Source of the DNA: Chelydra serpentina | Taxonomy: Eukaryota > Chordata > Testudines > Chelydridae | Length of the DNA: 64,000 nt | Direction: 5' to 3' | NCBI GenBank assembly: GCA_037349315.1 | Contig: JBAIAC010000033.1 | Coordinates: 22,710,001 to 22,774,000, forward strand | In this document: piece by piece, positions 24,238 to 34,483 of the stretch | Numbering within the stretch: position 1 is the first letter of the stretch | Layout: the number at the start of each line of letters is the position of its first letter | Translations under genes and position numbers: made by a program | Notes under the pieces: model-generated | Database searches by the model: none | Told to the model about the DNA's origin: nothing | What the model saw: only the letters and a program-made list of their open reading frames with translations

Positions 24238-24884
24238 GGTAGTTCAGTTTCTATGTTCACTCCATCCTTTGCCTCTTTACTAAGAATTCCAACAAGAGAA
24301 TGAGTTGTGGGAGTGGGATTTTTTTTCTTTCAATGCTGTTGAGGTCGATCATTGTTTGGAGAAAGTAAAAGTGGGAGACAAAGTTTTCAGGAGAGCTGGT
24401 CAAATAGTTAACAGAATTTTTGCAAAGAAATTGCATGAAAATTTAGTTCCATCTTTTTCATTCAAATGCTGCCAATTTCTTTTACAAGCTTTCGTCTTTA
24501 GTAGCCAAATTCCATGAAGGTCTCTGAGAAATCAGGAATAAGTCTCTGAATGTGACTGTCCAATAAGCGACTCAAACAAAATTTTAGGACAGAAGGAATA
24601 GAAAATGGAAAAAAGCCATCAATTTATATAACTTGAAACACAAATTTGGAGGTACATCTTTATCAGAAAAGAGTTCTGTATTTTTTGCTATATAGGGACA
24701 AGTAATGTATAGCTTTATTTTCAATATAGCAAGAGTGGGAGGACTTTGAGCTTTTCTGGTTTGGGTTGCATCACTATTCATAAAGTTTTAGTGAAAGAAG
24801 GCTTTGCAGAATTCAGTGAATTAAAAATGGAGACTGTGTGCAAATATTGCATAAAGAAAACACCTCTGGATTAATTTCTTGCTA
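24238..24884. other. No gene recognised
   Basis: AT-rich. A 70-codon ORF (24305-24517) and a 65-codon minus ORF (24584-24781) lack any recognisable feature. Confidence 0.4.
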
Positions 24885-24892
24885 CCCACACC

Positions 24893-25263
24893 AGGGGCGG
24901 CTCTCACAATTTTGCCACGGCGGCCCCACCCCCGACGCAGGCAGACGTAGTGGGGCCCCACCCCCGATGCCTGTTTGCATTGGGGGCGGGGCCCCGCTAT
25001 GCCTGCCTGCGTCGGGGGCGGGGCCCCGCCCCTGATGCAGGCAGTCCCAGTCTGCAGCAGCAAGGGGAGAGCGGCGGACCTGCCGCCCCATTGCCGCCGT
25101 GGCAGGCGAGAATGGGGCGGCAGTCCGAGTCCCGTGGCGGCAATTCGGTGGTGGGAAGAGCGGACCTGCCGCCGAATTGCCGCCGCGGGACTCAGACTAC
25201 CGCCCCATTCTCGATGCCGCCCCAAGCACCAGCTTGGAAAGCTGGTGCCTGGAGCCGGCCCTG
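24893..25263. mobile_element. CpG-rich hAT-type MITE (AGGGGCGGCTC ... GAGCCGGCCCTG)
   Basis: A 371-bp GC-rich element with inverted ends aggggcggctc and gagccggccctg. An identical 8-bp repeat, cccacacc, lies at 24885-24892 and 25264-25271. Because the flank ends in c, the true first base may be c24892. The interior is made of gcggacctgccgcc-type inverted blocks. The overlapping 60-150 codon ORFs on both strands come from lack of stops in GC-rich sequence and are not genes. Confidence 0.8.
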
Positions 25264-25271
25264 CCCACACC

Positions 25272-27304
25272 AATTTATACTACATGTACTGCTAGTATGT
25301 TCAGGAGAAACGGAGACCATATTATTCCAGTAAACCTTGCTGAGGGGAGTGGCAGGGGAGGGAGGAGACAGAAGATACAGCCGCCTGAAATACAGTATTA
25401 ATGAGCTTACAGAGATGGCTACAATAGTAGCTCTGAGAATTGAAGACATACCTACAATATTACAGATACCTACAATATGCTAAACTGTTGAGTGTACGTT
25501 TTCCCTGAATTAAACCCTGTGGTGTGCTGCTAGTTGGAGGGCATATCAAGAATGTTGTCGATTCAGTGAAGTTTACATTTTAGGTTTCTTCTGTTTTATG
25601 TGTTTTTAGTATGTCACTTGACTAGTTTGGTTTTGCTTAGTACCTTGTTGTCAACCTGTGATTGTGACTGGTAGGGGCTGGGTTTTAGCTGATAGCTGAG
25701 TGGGAAGGATCTATGATTTAAAAAATCAACTGTTCTTCATTCTCATTTACTTTAAAAAAGAGAGTCTTTTTGTCTATAGCCACGAATTCTGAATCATTTG
25801 GCAGTAGTCTTGCTGTATGAAGACAGCAGGTCCACTACAGCACTATAGAGTTTGATCAAATATAATATACATCTGTCTGGACATACTTAGCCTGAAACCA
25901 AACTCCAGGAATGCACTGAATTTGGTTTTGGTTTCTGCATAGTGCATGGATTGTTTTGACAGCAAATTGGGAAAGGCACCTGCTCATGGATGTCTCGTGA
26001 AAGAGGAGGAATGGGAATGCAGCATCACTTTGAGCGCAAGTAGTTTATGGCTAGTGCTGGAAGCAGGGCGTTGTGGTGCTTCATTGCTCCAGAAAAAGCC
26101 ATTAGATCAAGGCAATAATGCAGTATTGTCTCATAACTGATATTCCTCTTAGACTTGTTTAGTAAAAATAGGACATGGGAGAGAACTGAGGTAGCCTAAA
26201 CCAGGTCACAGTCAGCAAGCAGGTCAATGACTGAAGGCAGGCAAGGAAGGCCCAAGAAGGGTTTAGCTCTGAAGTTTCTTCCAACAAAGGCAAACCATTT
26301 ACAAATGAGAGCAAAAATAGCACTAGAACGTAGGGATGGGTACTGAGGACAACTGTTAATCCTGGCAAAAGTCAGAAACCTACATCATCTGTCAGGATCT
26401 ATGTTTGAAGAAGACATAGTATCAATAAAATTTATTTTAATTTATAGTTGCATAAGCAACTCCACCGAAAATCATGTACCTCTAGAAGGACTGAATTTAT
26501 GGATTGTGGCTCCTGTCGACTGAAACCACTGAGTGACTCTATTTCATTGAGTAGCATTTTTTAATATAAAACATAATTGTTATGTGGACAGTGGCAGTGG
26601 CCTGACCAAGAATTTCACTAATGACCCTGGACGCAAAGGGGAGTGTTTAGAAAGCACTCGACATTGGCCTGACATTGTTTTCATTGACGCTTCCATGAGA
26701 GCAGAGATGAGCCAACGTTGAGTGCTGTTGAAATTTCCCCCCTGTTTTTAGTGTTATCCTTGCTTTGGTATCAACTAAAAAAGCAATTTCAGAGAACCCT
26801 GAGAGACAGGAGACCATCTCTTATTCCTTGGCACTTAAACTGTCATCATTTGACCAGATTGCTGAAGAAAACTTAAATTATGGAAATTTAAGGTAGAAGA
26901 ACAAAGAGGGAAGACCGAATTTAATTTTCATTGGCTCAATCATCTATTCATCCCGATTTTGATTACTGACAAACAAGGTAAAGCTGCATGGAGTATTAAG
27001 TTTACTGACGCATCATTATCTTTAATAACTTGAGTGTATTAAATATTCTTGTTTTATGTTTTTATGCTGTATCATTTCCCTGCTCAAGATAGTGAAACAG
27101 ATAGTAGCAACTGCACCATGTATTTAACATGCAGAAATGTAAGTTTGGGCACTCCTGTTAAAGGTGGAGGCAGTCATATAAGATGAACATACAGTAAGAA
27201 CTAAAATGTAAATACCTGAAAAGAATGTCCATTCTTTATTTTTTCAACCACTCAGTCTACTTGTTTGTGATATGAGAATGGGATATGAGAATGGGATTAG
27301 ACTC
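25272..27304. other. No gene recognised
   Basis: AT-rich. It includes a direct 13-bp duplication gatatgagaatgg near 27268-27293. ORFs 25946-26140 and 26159-26368 have no supporting context. Confidence 0.4.
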
Positions 27305-27620
27305 TCAGGGTACATCTACATTACAGAATTAGGTCGAAATTATAGAAGTCGATATTTTAAAACCCGAATTTATTGAATCGATTGTGTGTGTCCCCACTAA
27401 AGAGCATTAAGACCATGAGGTCGACGGACTGTGTCCACAGTATCGGGGCTAGCGTCGACTTTCGGAGCGTTGCATTGCGGGTAGCTATCCCACAGTTCCC
27501 GCAGTCTCCGTCACCCATTGGAATTCTGGGTTGCGATCCCAAAGCCTGATGGGGCAGAAAACATTGTCGCTGGTGGTTCTGGGTACATGCCGTCAAGCCA
27601 TCCCCCGTCCGTCCCTCCCT

Positions 27621-28085
27621 CCGTGAAAGCAATCTTCTTCGTGCCTTTTTTCCAGGGTTTCCGGGGTTTCCAGGTTTGCTACGGCAAGCATGGAGCCTGC
27701 TCAGCTCACAATTACCGTAAATCTCCAGTGTATGCCTGGACATTAGGTCTAGTGGGGATTCAGTCGTGCTGTAATACGGGCAGAGGGATAGCTCAGCGGT
27801 CTGAGCGTTGGCCTGCTAAATCCAGGGTTGTGAGTTCAATCCTTGAGGGGGCCAGGAGATGATGATGATGGATATCAAGCCTATTGAACCATCTGCAGCT
27901 AGAAGGGAGGGCACCTAACCCTTGCTCCCTGCATCCCGTGAAAGCAACGGAGCGGGGAGCCAAAAATCCTTTCGTGCCTTTTTTCATGCGGGCGCCATAT
28001 TGCTGACACCATTGTTATCCACCCGCCGCTTCTGCTCCCACTCTGCTGTCCTGCAGACACCATACCAGGGAAAGCATGGAGCCCG
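27621..28085 (+). repeat. Partial direct duplication of the transposase leader inside the Harbinger
   Basis: The blocks cgtgaaagcaa, cgtgccttttttc and gcatggagcc occur in the same order twice: first from 27622 to about 27696 and again from about 27937 to 28083. A SINE-like piece lies between the copies. The second copy supplies the ATG used for the transposase. The first ATG (27690) leads only to a short unrelated reading frame. This could be a recombination between two related Harbinger leaders. Confidence 0.5.
27779..27858 (+). mobile_element. tRNA-derived SINE head, truncated
   Basis: Contains a Pol III A-box-like stretch (tagctcagcggtctgagc) and a B-box-like stretch (gggttgtgagttcaatcc) at tRNA spacing, almost identical to the head of the full SINE at 63010-63193. 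It stops after gagggggcca, before the CR1-like tail, and is followed by a gatgatgatgatgg run. It is not a functional tRNA, because the acceptor ends do not pair. It lies inside the Harbinger, between the two leader copies. Confidence 0.75.
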
Positions 28086-29370
28086 ATCAGATCACGGCGG
28101 CTGTTATCGCCGTTATGCACACCACGCGCATTGTCCAGGAGTATATGGAGAACGAGAACCAGGAGCTGCTACCGCTACAGCAGGCGAGGCGGCGACGGCA
28201 GTGCCCTGAGGACAGTGATGAGGACATGGACACAGACCTCTCTCAAAAAAGGCCCCCCTGCAAGGTGGACATCATGGTGGTAATGGGGCTCGTTGATACA
28301 GTGGAATGCCGATTCTGGGCCCGGGAAACAAGCACAGACTGGTGGGACCGCATAGCACTGCAGTTGTGGGATGATCAGCAATGGCTGTGAAACTTTCACA
28401 TGCGTAAGGGCACTTTCATGGAACTTTGAGTTGCTTTCCCCTGCCCTGAAGCGCCAGAACACCAAGATGAGAGCAGCCCTCACAGTAGAGAAGCGAATGG
28501 CGATAGCCCTGTGGAAGCTTGCAACGCCAGACAGCTACCGGTCAGTCGCGAATCAATTCGGAGTGGGAAAATCTACAGTGGGGGCTGTTGTGATGCAAGT
28601 AGCCAAGGCGATCACAGAGCTGCTGGTACCAAGGGTTGTGACTCTGGGAAATGTGCAGGTCATAGTGGATGGCTTTTCAGCAATGGGGTTCCCGAACTGT
28701 GGTGGGGCGATAGACGGAACCCATATCCCTATCTTGGCACCGGACCAGCAAGCCAGCGAGTACATAAGCCGAAAGGGTTACTTTTCAATAGTGCTGCAAG
28801 CACTTGTGGATCACAAGGGACATTTCACCAACATCAACGTGGGATGGCCGGGAAAGGTACATGACGCTCGCATCTTCAGGAACTCTGGTCTGTTTCAGCT
28901 GCTGCAGCAAGGGACTTTCTTCCCAGACCAGAAAATAACCATTGGGGATGTTGAGATGCCTATAGTTATCCTTGGGGACCCAGCCTACCCCTTAATGCCA
29001 TGGCTCATGGAAGCCATACACAGGAAGCCTGGACAGTAGTCAGGACCTTTTCAACTATAGGCTGAGCAAGTGCAGAATGGTGGTGGAATGTGCATTTGGG
29101 CGTTTAAAGGCTCTCTGGTGCAGTTTATTGACTAGGTTAGATCTCAGCGAAACCAATATTCCCATTATTATTACTGCTTGCTGTGCACTCCACAATATCT
29201 GTGAGAGTAAGGGGGAGACATTTATGGCGGGGTGGGAGGTTGAGGCAAATCACCTGGCCGCTGGTTATGCGCAGCCAGACACCAGGGCTATTACAAGAGT
29301 ACAGCAGGGTGCGTTGCGCATCAGGGAAGCTTTGAAAACCAGTTTCATGAATGGCCAGAATGCTGTGTGA
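28076..29370 (+). pseudogene. Harbinger DDE transposase (HARBI1-like), disrupted
   Basis: Cut-and-paste transposase of the DDE_Tnp_4/HARBI1 type, which would act on the element's TIRs in the nucleus. The ATG at 28076 opens an acidic N-terminal region. A helix-turn-helix (SYRSVANQFGVGKSTV) follows at about 28536-28583. The catalytic triad is complete: D in GAIDGTHIP (28713), D in GDPAYP (28977) and E in VECAFGR (29086). The C-terminal part keeps the family's CALHNIC motif. Three lesions break the frame: TGA at 28388, probably a decayed CGA codon; a frame change between about 28421 and 28440; and a frame change, probably a one-base insertion, near 29000-29010, which leads to a stop at 29037. 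Total length (about 430 codons) fits the family. AATAAA follows at 29477. The core is well preserved, which suggests a fairly recent insertion. Confidence 0.9.
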
Positions 29371-29476
29371 AAGTTCTGTTTTTCCCATTAATGAAAAGCC
29401 CTGCCCCTTGATTCACTCTACTTCCCTTTACCCAAACCGCCCTGCCCTCCCCCCCTTGGTCACCGCTTGCAGAGGC

Positions 29477-29482
29477 AATAAA
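29477..29482 (+). promoter_or_regulatory. Polyadenylation signal AATAAA of the Harbinger transposase
   Basis: AATAAA 107 nt after the transposase stop, followed by a TG/T-rich stretch (gtcattgttgctt), the usual layout for 3' cleavage. Confidence 0.6.
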
Positions 29483-30238
29483 GTCATTGTTGCTTAAAAT
29501 TCATGCATTCTTCATTAATTCGTCAAACAAATAGGGGGAAATATGGGGTTAACTGCCACGGTCGCCCGGGATGGGTGGTGGAGGAAGGGAAGCACCAGGA
29601 TGGGTGGTGGAGGAGGGGATGAGGGAAGGACAAGGACACACAGCACTTTAAAACTTATTGAATGCCAGCCTTTTGTTGCTTGGACAGTTCTCTTGGCTTG
29701 AGTGGTTGGGTGCACGGAGGCCGCCCAAACGTGTTCTTGGGCGTCTCGGTGATGAGGTTATGGGACTCGGGGAGGAGGGCTGTTGGTTACACAGGGGCTG
29801 TAGCGGTGGTCTGGGCTCAGGCGGCCTTTCCTGAACCATACGCCTTTCCTCAGCCATAAGCCGGAGGATTTCCGTTTGATCCTTCAGTAGCCTCAGAATT
29901 GCATCCTGCCTTCTCTCAGCATGCAGACGCCACCTACTCTCTTCAGCCCACCGCTGTCTCTCTTCATCCCGCCAGTCATTGTCTTCAGTACGCCACCTGT
30001 CCACGCGATCAAATTCTGCCTTCCTGGACTCCAACAGTGTCTGCCTCCACGCATTCTGCTGGGCAGTTTCAGTGTGGGAGAATTGCATGAGCTCTGAGAA
30101 CATATTGTCTCGATTCCTTTTTTTTTTTTACTTCTAATCTTCGCTAGCCTCTGGGATGGTGATGAAAGGGGTGGTGTTGAAGCATTTGCAGCTGCGGGAG
30201 GAAACAAACGGGAGAGGAGTAGTTTAAAAGACACATTA

Positions 30239-30534
30239 GGGTAGGTCTACACTTACCCGCTGCGTTGGAGGTGACCAATCGATCTTCTGGGTTCGATTTA
30301 TCGCGTCTTGTTTAGACGCGATAAATCGAACCAGGAAGTGCTCCCCGTCGACGCCGGTAATCCTGCTCCGCAAACGGAGCAGGCGGAGTCGACGGGGGAG
30401 CCTGCGCGCCGCCGTGTGGACCAGCAGTGAGTACTTTTAAGTTCGAAATAAGATACTTCGACTTCAGCTACGTTATTCACATAGCTGAAGTCGCGTATCT
30501 TACTTCGAACTTGGGGGGTAGTGTAGACCAGCCC
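30239..30534. mobile_element. Harbinger MITE nested in the intron of a larger Harbinger
   Basis: A 296-bp element with ends GGGTAGGTCTACACTTAC and, inverted, GGGCTGGTCTACACTAC. A perfect TTA duplication flanks it (30236-30238, 30535-30537). The interior is a series of strong palindromes, such as cgataaatcgaacc against ggttcgatttatcg around tcttgtttagacg. Same family as 53739-54025. Confidence 0.88.
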
Positions 30535-31032
30535 TTAGAGAACAATGCTCCAAACATTACATAGCACATGTGCATTTGGTCCAAGGCTGCACTTTGCCTG
30601 TTATATTGAGGGTCTGCTGGTTTGGTGTGAGAGATCACACAAGCAGGTCCGGCGGGCAACAGAATTCGGCTTGCAGGCAGCCATGGTAAGCCACAGTCTA
30701 TAGGCTTCTTTAACCTTCATAACATGTGGGAATGGTTTCAGACAGCAACCCCCTCATTTCCCATAACAAACAGCCTTTGGGCTGGCAATTTAAAAAGGGT
30801 TGGGAATTGAAAAGGGAGGGGCAGCGGTTTTCCGGTTAACGTGCAGCGCGAACCTAATCGACACCCCTCCCACACACACAGACACACATCCAAGATGTTC
30901 GCTGTTCCCCCTCCCCCCACCGCGTGGGTCACAGCGGGGAAGATTTCGTTCAGCCACAGGCAAACAGCCCAGCAGGGACGGACCCCTCTGAATACCCCCT
31001 TAATAAAATTCCCCTATTTCAACCAGGTGACC

Positions 31033-31321
31033 ATGAATGATATCACTCTTCTGAGGATAACACAGAGAGATAAAGAACGGATGTTGCTTGAATGCCAGCA
31101 AACACCGGGACCATACGCCACCATGCTTTGCAAAGCAATGATTCCAGACTATGTGCTACTGGCCTGGCGTGGTAGTGTGTTACCACGGAGCACAGGATAA
31201 GGCTGCCCTCCCCAGAAACCTTTTGCACAGGCTTTGGGAGTACATCCAGGAAAGCTTTCTGGAGATGTCCCCGGAGGATTTCCGCTTCATCCCCGAACAT
31301 GTTAACAGACTTTTCCAGTAG
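31033..31321 (+). pseudogene. Third ORF remnant of the Harbinger, function unknown
   Basis: ATG at 31033 opens a 55-codon reading (MNDITLLRITQRDKERMLLE...) that ends at 31200. A shifted frame continues as ...LHRLWEYIQESFLEMSPEDF... to a TAG at 31319, so one frame change in about 31150-31200 would join them. An acceptor-like ctatttcaaccag lies just before the ATG, and ATTAAA (31344) follows the stop. The sequence lies antisense within the Myb-gene intron. I recognise no domain. It could be a small transposon gene, an exon of a longer plus-strand transcript, or captured host sequence. Confidence 0.45.
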
Positions 31322-32318
31322 CTGTACTGTCCGAGAATTAATCATTAAACACGCTTGCTTATAAAACATGTATTAATTTCACAGAGGTACACTCACCTGA
31401 GGTCCCTTCTCCGGCATCAAGCACGCCTTGGGTGGGTTCGTAGGGTATTGGCTCCAGGGTGACACAGAGTTCCTGGCTGTCGGGGAAAAGGGCTTCTCCA
31501 CTTCCTTGCTGTGTCTGTGTGCTATTTTCAGCATCATTATCATCATCTTCCTCTCCCCGAAAATGCTCCTCGGTGGTTTCTGATGATCCACATACGGAAT
31601 CATATCACATGGGTGGGTTAGTGCTGGCTGCACCTCCTAGAATGGCATGCAGCTCGTCATAGAAGCGGCATGTCTGGGGCTCTGACCCAGAGCGGCTGTT
31701 TGCATCTCTGGTCCTTTGGTAGGCTTGCCTGAGCTCCTTAATTTTAACGCGGCACTGTTGCGCATCCCTGTTGTAGCCTCTGTCCTGCATGCCCTTGGAG
31801 ACTTAGGCATATGTCTTGGCGTTTCTTCTTTTGGACCGTAGCTCTGCTAGCACGGTTTCGTCTCCCCATACAGCGATCAGATTGTGTACCTCACGCTCGG
31901 TCCACGCTGGAGCTCGTCTTCAGTTCTGGGACTCCATCATGGTCTGCTGATGAGATCTGCACTCACCTACAGCTCACCACGCTGGCCAAACAGGAAATGA
32001 AATTCAAAAGTTTGCGGGGCTTTTCCTGTCTACTTGGGCAGAGCATTCGAGCTCAGACTGCTGTCCAGAGCGGTCAAATGTTGCACTGTGGGATAGATCC
32101 AGGAGGCCAATACTGTCAAATTGTGTCCACACTAAGCCTAGTTCGATTCGGCAATATCGCTTTAAGCGCTAATCCCCTCGTTGGGGGTGAAGTGGCGAGA
32201 TCGATTTTAAGAGCCCTAGAAGTCGATGTTAATGGCTTCGTCGTGTGGACGGGTGCACGGATCAATCGATATAATGCTAATAAATTCGACCGAAACTCGT
32301 AGTGTAGACCAAGGCTCA

Positions 32319-34276
32319 GACTAAAAGATATGGTAAAATCAGACTACACATTAGCAAAGTCTCCTGGCAGAAAAAAGTTTGGAGGATTTTCATCCCCTAG
32401 CTGACAAAAAAATAATTAGGAAAGGTTTGATTTGGAATGAGATGACATGTGGAGCAGTGGTCATGCAGGGAGAAATTAAAGCCCTTTGAGAGAGAAGTGT
32501 GCCTGAAGTTCACATTTTAATGAGAATTATTATTATTTTTTTTTACATTCAGCAAGGCATGCTCCCTTTTTGGACTCTCTAAAAGAACTGCAATCAAACA
32601 GAAGTGGGATAAAGCCTGTCCGAAAGGAACAGTAGAACAGGTTTGATTGCTCATTGAAAGAGCTCTTGAGTGATCTCAGTGTACAGTGTTAAGTGTTTGC
32701 AAAAGCCTGTGTGATTTAGATGAGATTCTTATTTAGAACAATATACCTAATGAATGATGCAATAAACACATTATGATAAATTTACATATTACAGTAAACA
32801 CAGAAATTGTTACCTTTTGACTTGAGTTTTTACAATATAATAATATTTAGATTGCAGGTTGTGCTCAAGTTCAGAAGTGTGCATGAATGGGAAAAAGAAA
32901 CTTATTTTGCCCACTTACAAGTTGTAGGAATTATTTACTTGTAATGTTGAATCTGGCTGAGATTTTCATATACTTGTCAAGTGAAGACTCCACCTCCCTT
33001 GTTTTCCTGTGTTGCTGTTGCCATTTTTAGTTTTGCTTTTATCTACGCAAATTAGAGGGAATGGAGTTTCAAACAGGTTGATACTAGAGTTGAGGTACTC
33101 TTATGTAATAATCCATTCTAATTTTAGTAATTAATGACCTTTTACTCATTCTTCATGCATGCAACATGTGACACTGATAGTAAAGATATTTTAGTTTAAA
33201 AAAAAAAGATTTAATGTATCCAAATGATAACCATGTTTGGTTATTTTATTTATACACTTTAAACGTTTGTATGTCTTAAATATTCTCCTTCACTACAATG
33301 TACAGATTCTAAGATTCATTGCAACCTACACATTCTGGTGATCCCTTTCTTGTGGTTAATGTGTAATAAAGTATATATGTGCTGGCAAGAATATTATTCC
33401 ACTGCCTAAATCACATATTTAAGTAATAGTAATCGGGTACTTGCATGGCAAAGGTAAAGCTGGTTGAATAATCTTCATTGGATAATTTATTTGCTTAATA
33501 TTGTGATATTTTTGAGTAAATTGTGCAACAATTTATATAAAAAATTATTAATCCGGCTCTGGTCAAATACAGTGTTGCCATTAGCAGATAGGGGGAAACT
33601 GAGTGTGCTGAATTTCAGCAGAAAATACTTTTCTCTGTTTGCCAAGAGTTGAAACTAAAGCTTGTGAATTCAAAGAAAAGACATCCATTGGCGTCCAATG
33701 GCTATTCCAGTGCCCAATGGCGTCCAATGGCTGATCTGTGTGCGTGGACAAAAGTGATAATGGTAAAGGTGGCTGGATGCTAATTTTGTGGCCCCCAGAC
33801 TCTAGGACTGACTGGGGACTAGTCCAGTTGGGTACCTGTCATAAGTTAGAGCAGCCCCAAAGCAGCTCTATTTTACTCACTGCTATCTGCAATCACAAGG
33901 GTTGTTTCAGCTATTCCTTGCTCCTGGAGAACAGAGATTTGTGGAGGACATTTTGGCCCAATGTGGAGCCTTTGAAGGGTTACTGAAATGAAAACAAAGA
34001 GTATTCAAATTACAGGTATTTCAGTGAAATAAACAAATAGGATTTCTGTTTCTAGTTCACATTTAGAATCAATTATATTAATAGTAATGACCAAATTCAG
34101 AAGCAATGCATAAGGCGGCTTAAGTTAAATTCCACTTGGGCTAATGTAGACAAACCTTCTTGAAGGTAGGGTCTAAATACGTTTATCTGCCCTGCCCATG
34201 TGTCAGGGGGACTAAGATGTTAAGCACATGCTCAAGCATTAGGTTAGATTGAGGATGAAGTGAGCACAAGGGAATT
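32319..34276. other. No gene recognised
   Basis: AT-rich. At 33691-33732 the 14-mer ggcgtccaatggct occurs twice. ORFs 33464-33652 and 33738-33986 show no recognisable domain. Confidence 0.4.
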
Positions 34277-34279
34277 TAA

Positions 34280-34480
34280 GGCCTGGTCTACACTAATGAG
34301 GTAAGTTGATCTAAGTTACGCTAGTTAAGTTATGCAACTTAAGTCGATGTATCTTAGATCGACTTAATGTTGTCTACACCATGCTATGTCAGCATTGACT
34401 TATCTTCACCAGACCCACTAAATGGATGCTGCTGCATCAATTGTAGTGATGCCAATTTAGCCAGTAGTGAAGACAAGCCA
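34280..34480. mobile_element. Harbinger-type MITE
   Basis: A 201-bp element with ends GGCCTGGTCTACACTA and, inverted, TGGCTTGTCTTCACTA. A perfect TAA target duplication flanks it (34277-34279, 34481-34483). The internal palindrome gttgatctaag / cttagatcgac is typical of the family. No coding sequence. Confidence 0.82.
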
Positions 34481-34483
34481 TAA

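Larger units (their letters stand above)
30192..31396 (-). other. Intron of the Harbinger Myb-like gene
   Basis: A 1205-nt intron on the minus strand. The donor CAG|GTGAGT has its GT at 31396-31395. The acceptor cctcccgcag ends at 30192 and is preceded by a pyrimidine-rich tract (gtttgtttcctccc). It contains a nested 296-bp MITE and, antisense, a third ORF remnant. Confidence 0.7.
29648..31940 (-). pseudogene. Harbinger Myb/trihelix-like DNA-binding protein, two exons, disrupted
   Basis: Accessory protein of the transposon, expected to bind DNA and partner the transposase. Exon 1 runs 31940 to 31397. It starts at ATG 31940 and encodes a Myb/SANT-like (trihelix) domain, with WTEREVHNLIAVWGDE, the QCRVKIKELRQAYQ helix and an acidic tail. 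Exon 2 runs 30191 to 29648 and encodes a charged, coiled-coil-like region rich in W, R and E (RWRTEDNDWRDEERQRWAEE) ending in a basic NKRLAFNKF tail. The intron (31396-30192) starts with GTGAGT after CAG and ends cctcccgcag. Joining keeps the frame (phase 1). Damage: three in-frame stops in exon 1 (after MMESQN, after KTYA, after STNPPM) and a frameshift in an expanded A-run at about 30119-30130. The gene is convergent with the transposase. Confidence 0.82.
27308..32315. mobile_element. Harbinger/PIF DNA transposon, about 5 kb, two-gene form
   Basis: Left end GGGTACATCTACATTAC and the inverted right end GCCTTGGTCTACACTAC are imperfect TIRs that also share ggtcgaa further in. A 3-bp TCA duplication flanks the element (27305-27307, 32316-32318), matching the short TNA target preference of this superfamily. 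It carries the superfamily's two usual genes: a DDE transposase on plus (28076-29370) and a Myb/trihelix-like DNA-binding protein on minus (two exons, 31940 to 29648), converging tail to tail. In known Harbingers the Myb-like protein brings the transposase into the nucleus and to the TIRs. Both genes are disrupted, so this copy cannot move by itself. A MITE (30239-30534) and a SINE-like piece (27779-27858) are nested inside. Confidence 0.88.

Noticed and set aside
24821..25449. Stack of 65-150 codon ORFs on both strands
   Set aside because: They coincide with a GC-rich hAT MITE (24893-25263). Low stop density and repeated blocks explain them.
27779..27858. tRNA gene
   Set aside because: The A and B boxes are tRNA-like, but the acceptor ends do not pair and the same sequence heads a SINE at 63010. 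It is a SINE relic.
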